64,000 nucleotides of DNA from NCBI RefSeq assembly GCF_001278055.1, contig NZ_CP010802.1, forward strand, positions 1,837,504-1,901,503, in the 5' to 3' direction. The stretch comes from Desulfuromonas soudanensis. GTDB lineage: Bacteria; Desulfobacterota; Desulfuromonadia; Desulfuromonadales; WTL. Shown piece by piece: positions 43,460 through 50,384 of this stretch. Each line of letters opens with the position of its first letter. Position 1 is the stretch's first letter. The notes beneath the pieces were generated by a model, which worked only from the letters and a program-made list of their open reading frames with translations, had not been told where the DNA came from and made no database searches. The position numbers and the translations under genes are program-made.

Positions 43460-43519
43460 TGAAGTGAATAATCCGCTGAATGAATGGCATTTTTTTGGCC
43501 TGAATTCAACCGTCTCCGT

Positions 43520-43547
43520 TTGACTGGCGATCCACAACTGATACAAC
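43520..43547 (+). promoter_or_regulatory. candidate promoter of ppsA
   Basis: TTGACT (43520-43525), 16 bases, TACAAC (43542-43547), 93 bases before the ppsA start. Confidence 0.45.
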
Positions 43548-43640
43548 GAAACATAGCCGTGGTGATCGGACGGAACGATTCTCCCGGCGGAGCTGCCGGG
43601 CAAAGGGGTGTAGGGCGAGCTGCCTCAAGGAGATTCGAAT

Positions 43641-46031
43641 ATGATGCCGAAAAACGACCCCATCCGCTGGTTTGAAGATCTCAGCAATCAGGACGTCGCT
43701 CTGGTCGGCGGCAAGAACGCCTCCCTCGGCGAGATGATCGGCACCCTCAAGGCCGAGGGCATCCAGGTACCCGACGGTTTCGCCACCACTTCCGAAGCCT
43801 ACCGCCGCTACCTTGCCGAGAACGACCTGGAGGAGAAAATCCGCGGGCGGCTTGACGAACACCGGAAGGGCGCCAAATCGCTGCACCAGACCGGCGACTC
43901 CATCCGCCGCATGATCCGTCGAGGAAAATGGCCCGAAGGGATCGCCGTGGCCATCGGCGAGGCCTACCGCGAGCTTTGCCGCCGCCGCGGCGAGGAGGAG
44001 GTCTCGGTGGCCGTGCGCAGCAGCGCCACCGCCGAGGATCTCCCCGACGCCAGCTTCGCCGGCCAGCAGGAGACGTTTCTCAACGTCACCGGCGAGGAGG
44101 AGCTGCTCGACGCCTGCCGCAAGTGCTACGCCTCGCTCTTCACGGACCGGGCGATCAGCTACCGCCAAAACAAGGGTTTCGATCACATGCAGGTGGCCCT
44201 CTCGGTCGGGGTGCAGACGATGGTGCGTTCGGACAAGGCCGGTGCCGGGGTGATGTTTTCCATCGACACCGACACCGGCTTTCCCGAAGTCGTGGTCATC
44301 GAAGCCGCCTGGGGGCTGGGGGAAAACGTGGTGCAGGGGACGGTGACGCCGGACAGCTATACGGTCTTCAAACCGCTGCTCGAAAAGAGAAACCTCAAAC
44401 CGATCCTGGGCAAAAAACTCGGCAACAAGGAAAAAAAGCTGGTCTATGCCCGCAGCGCCGGGCAAACCACCCGAAACATCGACACTTCGGCCCGGGAGCG
44501 GCGGACCTTTGTTCTCTGCGACGATGAAATCCTGCAACTGGCCCGCTGGGCCGTGGTGATCGAGCGCCACTACGGTCGACCGATGGACATGGAATGGGCC
44601 AAGGATGGGGAGTCCGGGGAAATCTTTATCGTCCAGGCCCGTCCCGAAACGGTTCAGTCGCGCAAGGCAGCGGGGGTGCTCAAGACCTATGCCCTCAAGG
44701 AGAAAGGCGAAGTTCTGTTCAGCGGGATCGCCATCGGCGAGGCGATCGCCTCCGGCAAGGCTCAGGTGATTCGGAGTGCCAGCGAAATTGACCTCTTCGA
44801 AGAGGGGAACATTCTCGTCACCGGCATGACCGACCCCGACTGGGTGCCGATCATGAAGAAGGCCGCCGGCATCATCACCGACCACGGCGGCCGCACCTCC
44901 CACGCCGCCATCGTCAGCCGCGAACTCGGCATCGCCGCCGTCATCGGCACCGAGCACGGCACCAGCGAACTCGAGGACGGTCAGGCAGTCACCCTCTCTT
45001 GCGCCGAGGGGGAGCAGGGGAAGGTTTACGCCGGTCTCCTGGAATTCACCGAAACCGAGGTGAATCTCGACGACCTCCCCGAGATCAAAACCCAGATCAT
45101 GCTGAACATCGCCAGCCCGGCGGCGGCCTCCCGCTGGTGGCGCCTGCCGTGCCGGGGGATCGGTCTGGCGCGCATGGAATTCATCATCAACAGCATCATC
45201 CAGGTTCACCCCATGGCCCTGCTCAAGTACGACGAGCTCGAAGACAGGGACGCCAAGCGCCGTATCCGGGAGTTGACGCGAAACTATGCGGACAGAAGCG
45301 AGTACTTCGTCGATCAGCTCGCCCAGGGGATCGCCACCATTGCCGCCAGCCGGTATCCCGATCCGGTGATCGTGCGCATGAGCGACTTCAAAAGCAATGA
45401 GTACGCTGAACTGATCGGCGGCCGGCAGTTCGAATTGGCCGAGGAAAATCCCATGCTCGGCTTCCGCGGCGCCTCCCGCTACTACAGCGAGCGCTACCGC
45501 GCCGGCTTCGCCCTCGAGTGCGCGGCGATCAAGCGGGTGCGCGAAGAGATCGGGCTCTCCAACGTCGTGGTGATGATTCCCTTCTGCCGCACGCTCAAAG
45601 AGGCCGACCGGGTGCTCGAGGTCATGGCGGAGGAAGGTCTTGTGCGGGGCCAGTTGGGACTCGAGGTCTACGTGATGGTGGAGATCCCCGCCAACGTGAT
45701 TCTCGCCGAGGAGTTTGCCGCTCGCTTCGACGGCTTCTCCATCGGCTCCAACGACCTGACCCAGCTCACCCTCGGCGTCGACCGCGATTCGGCAATGCTC
45801 AAGGAACTCTTCGACGAACGGGATGAGGCGGTGATGACCACCATCCGCCAGGCGATCCGGGCGGCCAAAAAAACCGGCACCAAAATTGGGATCTGCGGCC
45901 AGGCGCCCAGCGATTACCCTGATTTCGTCGCCTTCCTGGTGGAGGAAGGGATCGATTCCATCTCCCTCAATCCCGACAGCGTGATCGGCGTCATCCGTCG
46001 TGTCGCCGAGGTGGAATCGCGGCGGATTTGA
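43641..46031 (+). CDS. ppsA: phosphoenolpyruvate synthase
   Basis: Makes PEP from pyruvate with ATP, releasing AMP and phosphate, for gluconeogenesis. It has 796 residues: an N-terminal ATP-grasp-like domain (ALVGGKNASLGEMI, VAVRSSATAEDLPDASFAGQQETFLN), a phosphohistidine domain with His421 in DHGGRTSHAAIVSRELG, and a C-terminal TIM barrel with SIGSNDLTQLTLGVDRD and the late Cys in GICGQAPSD. AAGGAG precedes ATG 43641. Growth on acetate or other small acids would require it, but that is inference from the group. Confidence 0.95.
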   Translation: MMPKNDPIRWFEDLSNQDVALVGGKNASLGEMIGTLKAEGIQVPDGFATTSEAYRRYLAENDLEEKIRGRLDEHRKGAKSLHQTGDSIRRMIRRGKWPEGIAVAIGEAYRELCRRRGEEEVSVAVRSSATAEDLPDASFAGQQETFLNVTGEEELLDACRKCYASLFTDRAISYRQNKGFDHMQVALSVGVQTMVRSDKAGAGVMFSIDTDTGFPEVVVIEAAWGLGENVVQGTVTPDSYTVFKPLLEKRNLKPILGKKLGNKEKKLVYARSAGQTTRNIDTSARERRTFVLCDDEILQLARWAVVIERHYGRPMDMEWAKDGESGEIFIVQARPETVQSRKAAGVLKTYALKEKGEVLFSGIAIGEAIASGKAQVIRSASEIDLFEEGNILVTGMTDPDWVPIMKKAAGIITDHGGRTSHAAIVSRELGIAAVIGTEHGTSELEDGQAVTLSCAEGEQGKVYAGLLEFTETEVNLDDLPEIKTQIMLNIASPAAASRWWRLPCRGIGLARMEFIINSIIQVHPMALLKYDELEDRDAKRRIRELTRNYADRSEYFVDQLAQGIATIAASRYPDPVIVRMSDFKSNEYAELIGGRQFELAEENPMLGFRGASRYYSERYRAGFALECAAIKRVREEIGLSNVVVMIPFCRTLKEADRVLEVMAEEGLVRGQLGLEVYVMVEIPANVILAEEFAARFDGFSIGSNDLTQLTLGVDRDSAMLKELFDERDEAVMTTIRQAIRAAKKTGTKIGICGQAPSDYPDFVAFLVEEGIDSISLNPDSVIGVIRRVAEVESRRI

Positions 46032-46060
46032 ATAGTCCCGATCTTCTCCCCGTCTGGCCT

Positions 46061-46363
46061 TTATCCCGGCAGTTTTGCCGCCAGGACATCGGCCTTTTCG
46101 ATGACAGGGGGGGTGGAGAGCAGGTCTTCAGCATTCGCCATGAGCGCCGCGGCGACCCTTCCGGAGAGATGAGCCTCCCGTCCTTTCTCGTCAGGAAAGG
46201 CGTCAAAGATCCCGAAGGTCGAGGGCCCGAGACGGAGACCGAACCAGGCGACGGTGTCCGGTTCGTCTTCGACGAGGGGGAGTCCGTTGAGAAGAAATTT
46301 CTCCACCTCTTTCTCTTTACCCGGCTTTGCTTCCAGACGTACGAACAAGGAGACTTTGGGCAT
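46061..46363 (-). CDS. putative quinol monooxygenase (ABM-domain protein)
   Basis: A 100-residue single-domain antibiotic-biosynthesis-monooxygenase (YgiN-like) protein, of the ferredoxin-like dimeric fold. It begins MPKVSLFVRLEAKPGKEKEVEKFL and contains TVAWFGLRLGPSTFGIFDAFPDE, the segment typical of the family. The start ATG 46363 follows GAGGAGG; a longer upstream reading has no homology. The physiological substrate is unknown. It converges on ppsA with 29 bases between them. Confidence 0.82.
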   Translation of the reverse strand: MPKVSLFVRLEAKPGKEKEVEKFLLNGLPLVEDEPDTVAWFGLRLGPSTFGIFDAFPDEKGREAHLSGRVAAALMANAEDLLSTPPVIEKADVLAAKLPG

Positions 46364-46652
46364 GGGTATTCCTCCTCGATGCAAAAGGATAGTCTTGCGT
46401 TTTGTTCCGATTTTGTCCAAAATTCCAAGAAAATTAAACCGGTGGCGGATCAGTTTTTACTCTATCGCCAATCAGATAGCGGTCAAGCCCGGGCACAGAA
46501 TACAATCCGGGTCAACACCTGGCATTCTGCTCCTGTTGAAATTTCACGGTCGAATCGGCAGCGATCAGGTCGAAAAAATCTCATGCATTTCCCTGCTGCC
46601 CCATCCTTTTGCGAACATGACTCCGGAAGAATTCCGATGACAAGGAGAGGTG

Positions 46653-46904
46653 ATGAAATCGAATCCGAGACTCAATGCAGCTATTCTAGAAGTCGTCCAG
46701 AATCAGATCGAATCGAACGATCCCCCTGAAACCAGTCAAACCCTCCATCGCCTCATGGCCGAGGGGTATTCCCCGGTTGAGGCAAAGGCGCTCGTTGGCA
46801 GTGTCGTTGCGGCCGAGGTCTATTATGTGATGAAAGAGGGGACGCCCTTCGATATCAACCGATTTGTCGCCGCCCTTCACAAACTCCCGGTCATCCATCG
46901 CTGA
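46653..46904 (+). CDS. small conserved-looking protein of unknown function
   Basis: An 83-residue helical protein starting at ATG 46653 directly after AAGGAGAGG. It is acidic and without membrane segments or cysteines; the stretch DPPETSQTLHRLMAEGYSPVEAKALVGSVVAAEVYYVM reads like a compact helical domain. I do not recognise its family. It lies 96 bases upstream of the selenoprotein gene. The strong ribosome-binding site and the codon pattern support it being real. Confidence 0.65.
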   Translation: MKSNPRLNAAILEVVQNQIESNDPPETSQTLHRLMAEGYSPVEAKALVGSVVAAEVYYVMKEGTPFDINRFVAALHKLPVIHR

Positions 46905-47000
46905 AAATCAGGGGGCATCGGAGCGGTCGAAACTCAAGAAACAAGCTCCATGCCGGTGCGTGTCTTTGACGACAGAAAAATCCCTTTGAGAAGGTAATCC

Positions 47001-47657
47001 ATGACCCTGAATGAAAAACTTCTCGGCCTGAAGGCGGCCTCCCGTGGAAAGCTTTCAGCGGAAACCCAAAAAATCATGGCCGATGCCTTAAGCGCCATCG
47101 AAGCCACGGACCAGAAGGGCCGGGCGCTGGCCCCTGGCGACGCTGCGCCGGCATTTACCCTGGCAGATCACGCCGGGAGGCTCTGGACATCGACGGAGCT
47201 CCTTAAGGAGGGACCGCTGGTGGTCAATTTCTTTCGGGGGAGCTGGTGACCGTATTGCAACGCGGAGCTGGAGGCTCTGCAGAGGATATTGAACGAAATT
47301 AAGGCCCTGGGCGCCAACCTGGTGGCCGTGTCGCCGATTGAGAGGCGTTTTGCCGCCAGAACCGTTGACAAGTATGGGCTGCGGTTTCCGGTACTGGTCG
47401 ACCCGGGGAACGAGGTTGCCAGCGCCTTTCAGCTGACCATCGTCGTTCCCGAACCCCTGCGGGACGTCTATTACGGATTCGGCATCGATCTCGAGCGGGT
47501 GAACGGCGACCGGAGCTGGACACTCCCTCTTCCGACGCGCTATGTGATCGGAACCGACGGTCTCATCGTCGATGCCCGGACCAACACCGACCACACCCTG
47601 CGCCCGGAACCGGAGGAGACCTTGGCCGTTCTGCGAAGGATCAAGGATGGGGCCTAG
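47001..47657 (+). CDS. peroxiredoxin-like selenoprotein (in-frame UGA read as selenocysteine)
   Basis: A 218-residue thioredoxin-fold protein of the AhpC/TSA peroxiredoxin-like family. The frame is interrupted by one TGA at 47247-47249, codon 83, giving FFRGSW-U-PYCNAELEAL. Cysteine homologues read WCPYCN at this position, so UGA replaces exactly the first, peroxidatic-type Cys of a CxxC, and Cys86 remains. Downstream, the frame continues with family sequence (LGANLVAVSPIERRFA, GLRFPVLVDPGNEVA) to the stop at 47657. A hairpin suited to a bacterial SECIS follows the UGA. The start ATG 47001 follows AGAAGG. It probably reduces peroxides or acts as a thiol oxidoreductase; the substrate is unknown. 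SelA/B/C/D are outside the window. Confidence 0.9.
47250..47280 (+). promoter_or_regulatory. predicted bacterial SECIS element
   Basis: Immediately 3' of the UGA, GCGGAGC (47262-47268) pairs with GCTCTGC (47274-47280) in seven pairs including one G-U, around the five-base loop TGGAG. The loop begins 20 bases after the UGA and contains the unpaired Gs expected of bacterial SECIS elements that bind SelB. Confidence 0.75.
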
Positions 47658-47691
47658 GGGAAGGGACCGATCCCGTGCAGGGTATTTTTTG

Positions 47692-47727
47692 AAAAAAAAG
47701 GCGGGGCATGGCGCCCCGCCTTTTTTT
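47692..47727. terminator. bidirectional intrinsic terminator between the selenoprotein gene and hcp
   Basis: An A8 tract and GGCGGGGC (47700-47707) pair with GCCCCGCC (47713-47720) and a T7 tract, around loop ATGGC. Confidence 0.9.
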
Positions 47728-47745
47728 GTGACTTGTCTCCTAGCC

Positions 47746-49371
47746 TCAGCCGAGGATCTGCTTGAGGTCCTCTTCGGCGGTGGTGATGGGGCCGATATTG
47801 AAGTTCTCCACCAGAAAGTTGAGGACGTTGGGGGTGATGAAGGCCGGCAGTGTCGGTCCGAGCTTGATGTTTTTGATTCCGAGGTGCAGCAGGGTGAGGA
47901 GGATCGCCACCGCTTTCTGCTCGTACCAGGAGAGGATCATCGACAGCGGCAGGTCGTTGACGTCGCATTCGAAGGCGCCGGCAAGGGCGACGGCGATCTG
48001 GATGGCGCTGTAGGCGTCGTTGCACTGGCCGATGTCGAGGAGGCGCGGGATGCCGCCGATGTCGCCGAAGTCGAGTTTGTTGAAGCGGTACTTGCCGCAG
48101 GCCAGGGTGAGGATGACGGTGTCCTTGGGGGCTTTCTCGGCGAATTCGGTGTAGTAGTTGCGCCCGCTCTTGGCGCCGTCGCAGCCGCCGACGAGGAAGA
48201 AGTGGCGGATCTGGCCGGCCTTGACGGCGGCGATGACCTTGTCGGCGACGCCGAGAACGGCGTTGTGGCCGAAGCCGGTGAGGATCTCCTGGCCGAGGTT
48301 TTCTTTAAAGCCCGGGAGCTCCTGGGCCTTTTTGATGACGGTGGAAAAATCCCAGCCGGCGATGTTCTTCACGTCGGGCCACTGGACGAGGCCCCAGGTG
48401 AAGAGGCGGTCCTTGTAGGACTCGGCGGGGCGCTGGATGCAGTTGGTGTTGAAGATGATGGCGCCGGGGAAAGAGGTGAATTCCTTGGCCTGATCCTGCC
48501 AGGCGCCGCCGAAGTTGCCGACGAGGTGGCTGTACTTTTTGAGGCCGGGGTAGCCGTGGGCCGGGAGCATCTCGCCGTGGGTGTAGACGTTGACGCCGGT
48601 CCCCTCGGTCTGCTTGAGGAGTTCTTCGAGCATGCGCAGGTCGTGACCGGAGACGAGGATCGCCTTGCCGGCCTTGGTGCCGAGCTGCACGGGGGTCGGC
48701 ACCGGATGCCCGTAGCTGTCGGTGTTGGCCTTGTTAAGGAGCTCCATGGTGACCAGGTTGATGCGGCCGCATTCCATGGCCAGGCCGACGAAATCCATCA
48801 GGCCGAGGCTCTTGTCGAGGGTGGCGGCGAGGAATTTATGGGTGTAGGCGTAGATCTCGTCGTTTTCCAGGCCGATCACCAGGGCGTGGTGGGCGTAGGC
48901 GGCGTACCCCTTCATGCCGTAAATGAGGATTTCCTGCACGCTCTTGACGTCGGGGTCGATCGTCTCGTCCTTGACGCCGTGCTTCTCGCCGAGGGCGATC
49001 AGTTCAGCGGTGGAGCCTGCAGTGAAGGGGAGGGCGGCTTCGGGGATGGAACCGGTGTAGGGAGCTCCTGCGGCCGTCGTATAGAGGGTCCTGGCCTTGT
49101 CGAGGAGGGTTGCTGCCTTGCGTACCAGTTTGGCGATTTCTTCGGCGTCGAAGTCGACGTTGGTGACGGTGGTGAAGAGGCCGTCGAGCATGAAGCGGTC
49201 GATCTCCTGGTCCTTGGCTCCCTTTTCCCGGGCGAGGTTGGCCCAGAAGGCGATCCCCTTGAGGGCGAAAACCAGCTGGTCCTGCAGGGTCGAGACGTCC
49301 GGTTGCTTGCCGCAGACGCCGATCTTGGTGCAACCGCCGTTGGCGGTCTGCTCACACTGGTAACAGAACAT
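47746..49371 (-). CDS. hcp: hybrid cluster protein / hydroxylamine reductase (class I)
   Basis: Contains a [4Fe-4S] cluster and the unusual Fe-S-O hybrid cluster; reduces nitric oxide or hydroxylamine and is part of the nitrosative stress response. It has 541 residues starting MFCYQCEQTANGG at ATG 49371 behind AAGGAG. The N-terminal spacing is CX2CX7CX5C (Cys3, 6, 14, 20), which marks class I HCPs of strict anaerobes rather than the CX2CX11CX6C of facultative species. Later ligands appear in NTNCIQRP, FLVGGCDGAKSGR, LACGKYRFN and IGQCNDAYSA. The long upstream open frame is coincidental. The promoter region holds two palindromes. No hcr reductase partner is adjacent. Confidence 0.96.
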   Translation of the reverse strand: MFCYQCEQTANGGCTKIGVCGKQPDVSTLQDQLVFALKGIAFWANLAREKGAKDQEIDRFMLDGLFTTVTNVDFDAEEIAKLVRKAATLLDKARTLYTTAAGAPYTGSIPEAALPFTAGSTAELIALGEKHGVKDETIDPDVKSVQEILIYGMKGYAAYAHHALVIGLENDEIYAYTHKFLAATLDKSLGLMDFVGLAMECGRINLVTMELLNKANTDSYGHPVPTPVQLGTKAGKAILVSGHDLRMLEELLKQTEGTGVNVYTHGEMLPAHGYPGLKKYSHLVGNFGGAWQDQAKEFTSFPGAIIFNTNCIQRPAESYKDRLFTWGLVQWPDVKNIAGWDFSTVIKKAQELPGFKENLGQEILTGFGHNAVLGVADKVIAAVKAGQIRHFFLVGGCDGAKSGRNYYTEFAEKAPKDTVILTLACGKYRFNKLDFGDIGGIPRLLDIGQCNDAYSAIQIAVALAGAFECDVNDLPLSMILSWYEQKAVAILLTLLHLGIKNIKLGPTLPAFITPNVLNFLVENFNIGPITTAEEDLKQILG

Positions 49372-49532
49372 GTTTTTCTCCTTGGTTGTTGGGGTGGGTT
49401 TTCCGTTCGATAGGCCGAAGAATTGCCAGAGTTTCTGCATGGAGGCTCCGTGAAGGGGGCGGAATCGAGAGCTGGGGGATGATACTACTCTGAAATCCGC
49501 ACTGTTGGTGTATAATCTACGGGAAATCATTC

Positions 49533-49550
49533 CCGTTTTGGTGAGGCCAA
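49533..49550. promoter_or_regulatory. perfect palindrome ACGGGAA-ATCA-TTCCCGT upstream of hcp
   Basis: Seven-base arms with a four-base centre, about 170 bases before the hcp start and adjacent to TATAAT-like sequence (minus-strand TTATAC). It is a plausible operator; the binding protein is unknown. Confidence 0.4.
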
Positions 49551-49576
49551 GGTAGGCCATGCGGGATCCTTGAGCC

Positions 49577-49590
49577 TTGACCGAAGTCAA
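49577..49590. promoter_or_regulatory. HcpR-like site TTGAC-CGAA-GTCAA upstream of hcp
   Basis: A perfect palindrome TTGAC(N4)GTCAA, the shape reported for HcpR, a CRP/FNR-family regulator that controls hcp in anaerobes. It lies about 206 bases before the hcp start. Assignment is by resemblance only. Confidence 0.4.
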
Positions 49591-49629
49591 ATTTCGGGAA
49601 AAAGGTATTTTTTTTACCTTGATGGGCCA

Positions 49630-49685
49630 AAAAACTTTCAACGCAGAGGCGCTGAGGGAAAACAGAGGACGCAAGGAAAGCTTTG
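49630..49685. repeat. degenerate CAACGCAGAGGCGCTGAG repeat fragment
   Basis: The segment CAACGCAGAGGCGCTGAGGGAAAA followed by AGAGGACGCAAGGAAAG resembles one arm of the 35732 element. The second arm is missing or decayed. A shorter trace, GCTGAGACGCAAA, lies at 38901-38915. Confidence 0.5.
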
Positions 49686-49731
49686 GAAAACAATTCTTTG
49701 TAAAGAGATCCGTATTTACGGCGGGAGAATC

Positions 49732-50229
49732 ATGACAGGTGAAAAGCGCCGCTACTGGCTGATGAAATCGGAACCGAACTGCTTTTCCTTTGACGACCTT
49801 AAAGGTCGCCCCGAGAAAACCGAGCATTGGGACGGGGTGCGGAACTTCCAGGCACGCAACCTGCTGCGCGACGAGCTCAAACCCGGCGATGGCGTCCTCT
49901 TCTATCACAGCAACACCAGGGAACCGGCGATCGTCGGCCTGGCAAAGGTGGTGCGCGGCGGCTACCCCGATCACACCGCTCTCGATCCCCGCTCGGACCA
50001 CTTTGACCCCCGCTCGACGGAGGGCAACCCCATCTGGTTCATGGTCGACGTTCAGTCCCTGAGGCCTTTGCCGGCGCCCTTGACCCGGGATGACCTTCGC
50101 CGCCATCCCCTCCTCTCCGGGATGGGGGTGCTGAAAAAGGGGAATCGCCTTTCGGTGCAGCCGGTCTCGGCCCAGGAGTGGCAGGGGGTGCTGGAAATTT
50201 CCGGAGTGCCGGATCCCTTTGAGAAATAA
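49732..50229 (+). CDS. EVE domain-containing protein
   Basis: A 165-residue single-domain EVE protein (PUA-like fold), a family thought to bind modified bases in nucleic acids. The signatures YWLMKSEPNCFSFDDL, HWDGVRNFQARNLLRDELKPGDGVLFYHSN and GNPIWFMVDV are clear. The start ATG 49732 follows GGGAG; the open frame before it is not coding. The ligand is unknown in this case. It is divergent from hcp, and a direct link to nitrosative stress is not indicated. Confidence 0.92.
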   Translation: MTGEKRRYWLMKSEPNCFSFDDLKGRPEKTEHWDGVRNFQARNLLRDELKPGDGVLFYHSNTREPAIVGLAKVVRGGYPDHTALDPRSDHFDPRSTEGNPIWFMVDVQSLRPLPAPLTRDDLRRHPLLSGMGVLKKGNRLSVQPVSAQEWQGVLEISGVPDPFEK

Positions 50230-50344
50230 GGATCCGCAAACCGGTTCCTTTAACGCCCAGGGCACCAAGTCGTCCGTGAGTCCTGTCGAAAGTTGACGGG
50301 GCAATGTTTTGAGTTGAAGAATAGGTAATCACCTATAATGCGTG

Positions 50345-50364
50345 GCCGCGAATTTCTTCGCGGC
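50345..50364 (+). promoter_or_regulatory. leader hairpin upstream of the AsmA-like gene
   Basis: GCCGCGAA (50345-50352) pairs perfectly with TTCGCGGC (50357-50364) around TTTC. It lies 20 bases before the start, after a TATAAT box (50334-50339) preceded by TAGGT-AATC-ACCTA (50322-50335). It may protect or attenuate the mRNA. Confidence 0.4.
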
Positions 50365-50384
50365 GGGGTTTCTTTGGAGGAATC

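Larger units (their letters stand above)
43283..43640. other. divergent regulatory region between the trehalose operon and ppsA
   Basis: A 358-base gap holding outward promoter candidates for both sides and a hairpin CCCGGC/GCCGGG (43583-43600) in the predicted ppsA leader. No gene or repeat is recognised in the rest. Confidence 0.6.
49372..49731. other. divergent regulatory region between hcp and the EVE-domain gene
   Basis: A 360-base gap with two palindromes (49533-49550 and 49577-49590) on the hcp side and a repeat fragment (49637-49680) near the EVE gene. No RNA gene is recognised. Confidence 0.6.

Noticed and set aside
47247-47249. The in-frame TGA read as a frameshift or nonsense mutation (pseudogene)
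   Set aside because: Frame and family similarity continue intact past it, the TGA replaces exactly the catalytic Cys position, and a SECIS-like hairpin follows.
49372-50304. Extension of hcp upstream to 50304 on the minus strand
   Set aside because: The diagnostic N terminus MFCYQCEQ with its own ribosome-binding site starts at 49371; the upstream part has no homology and crosses the EVE-domain gene.
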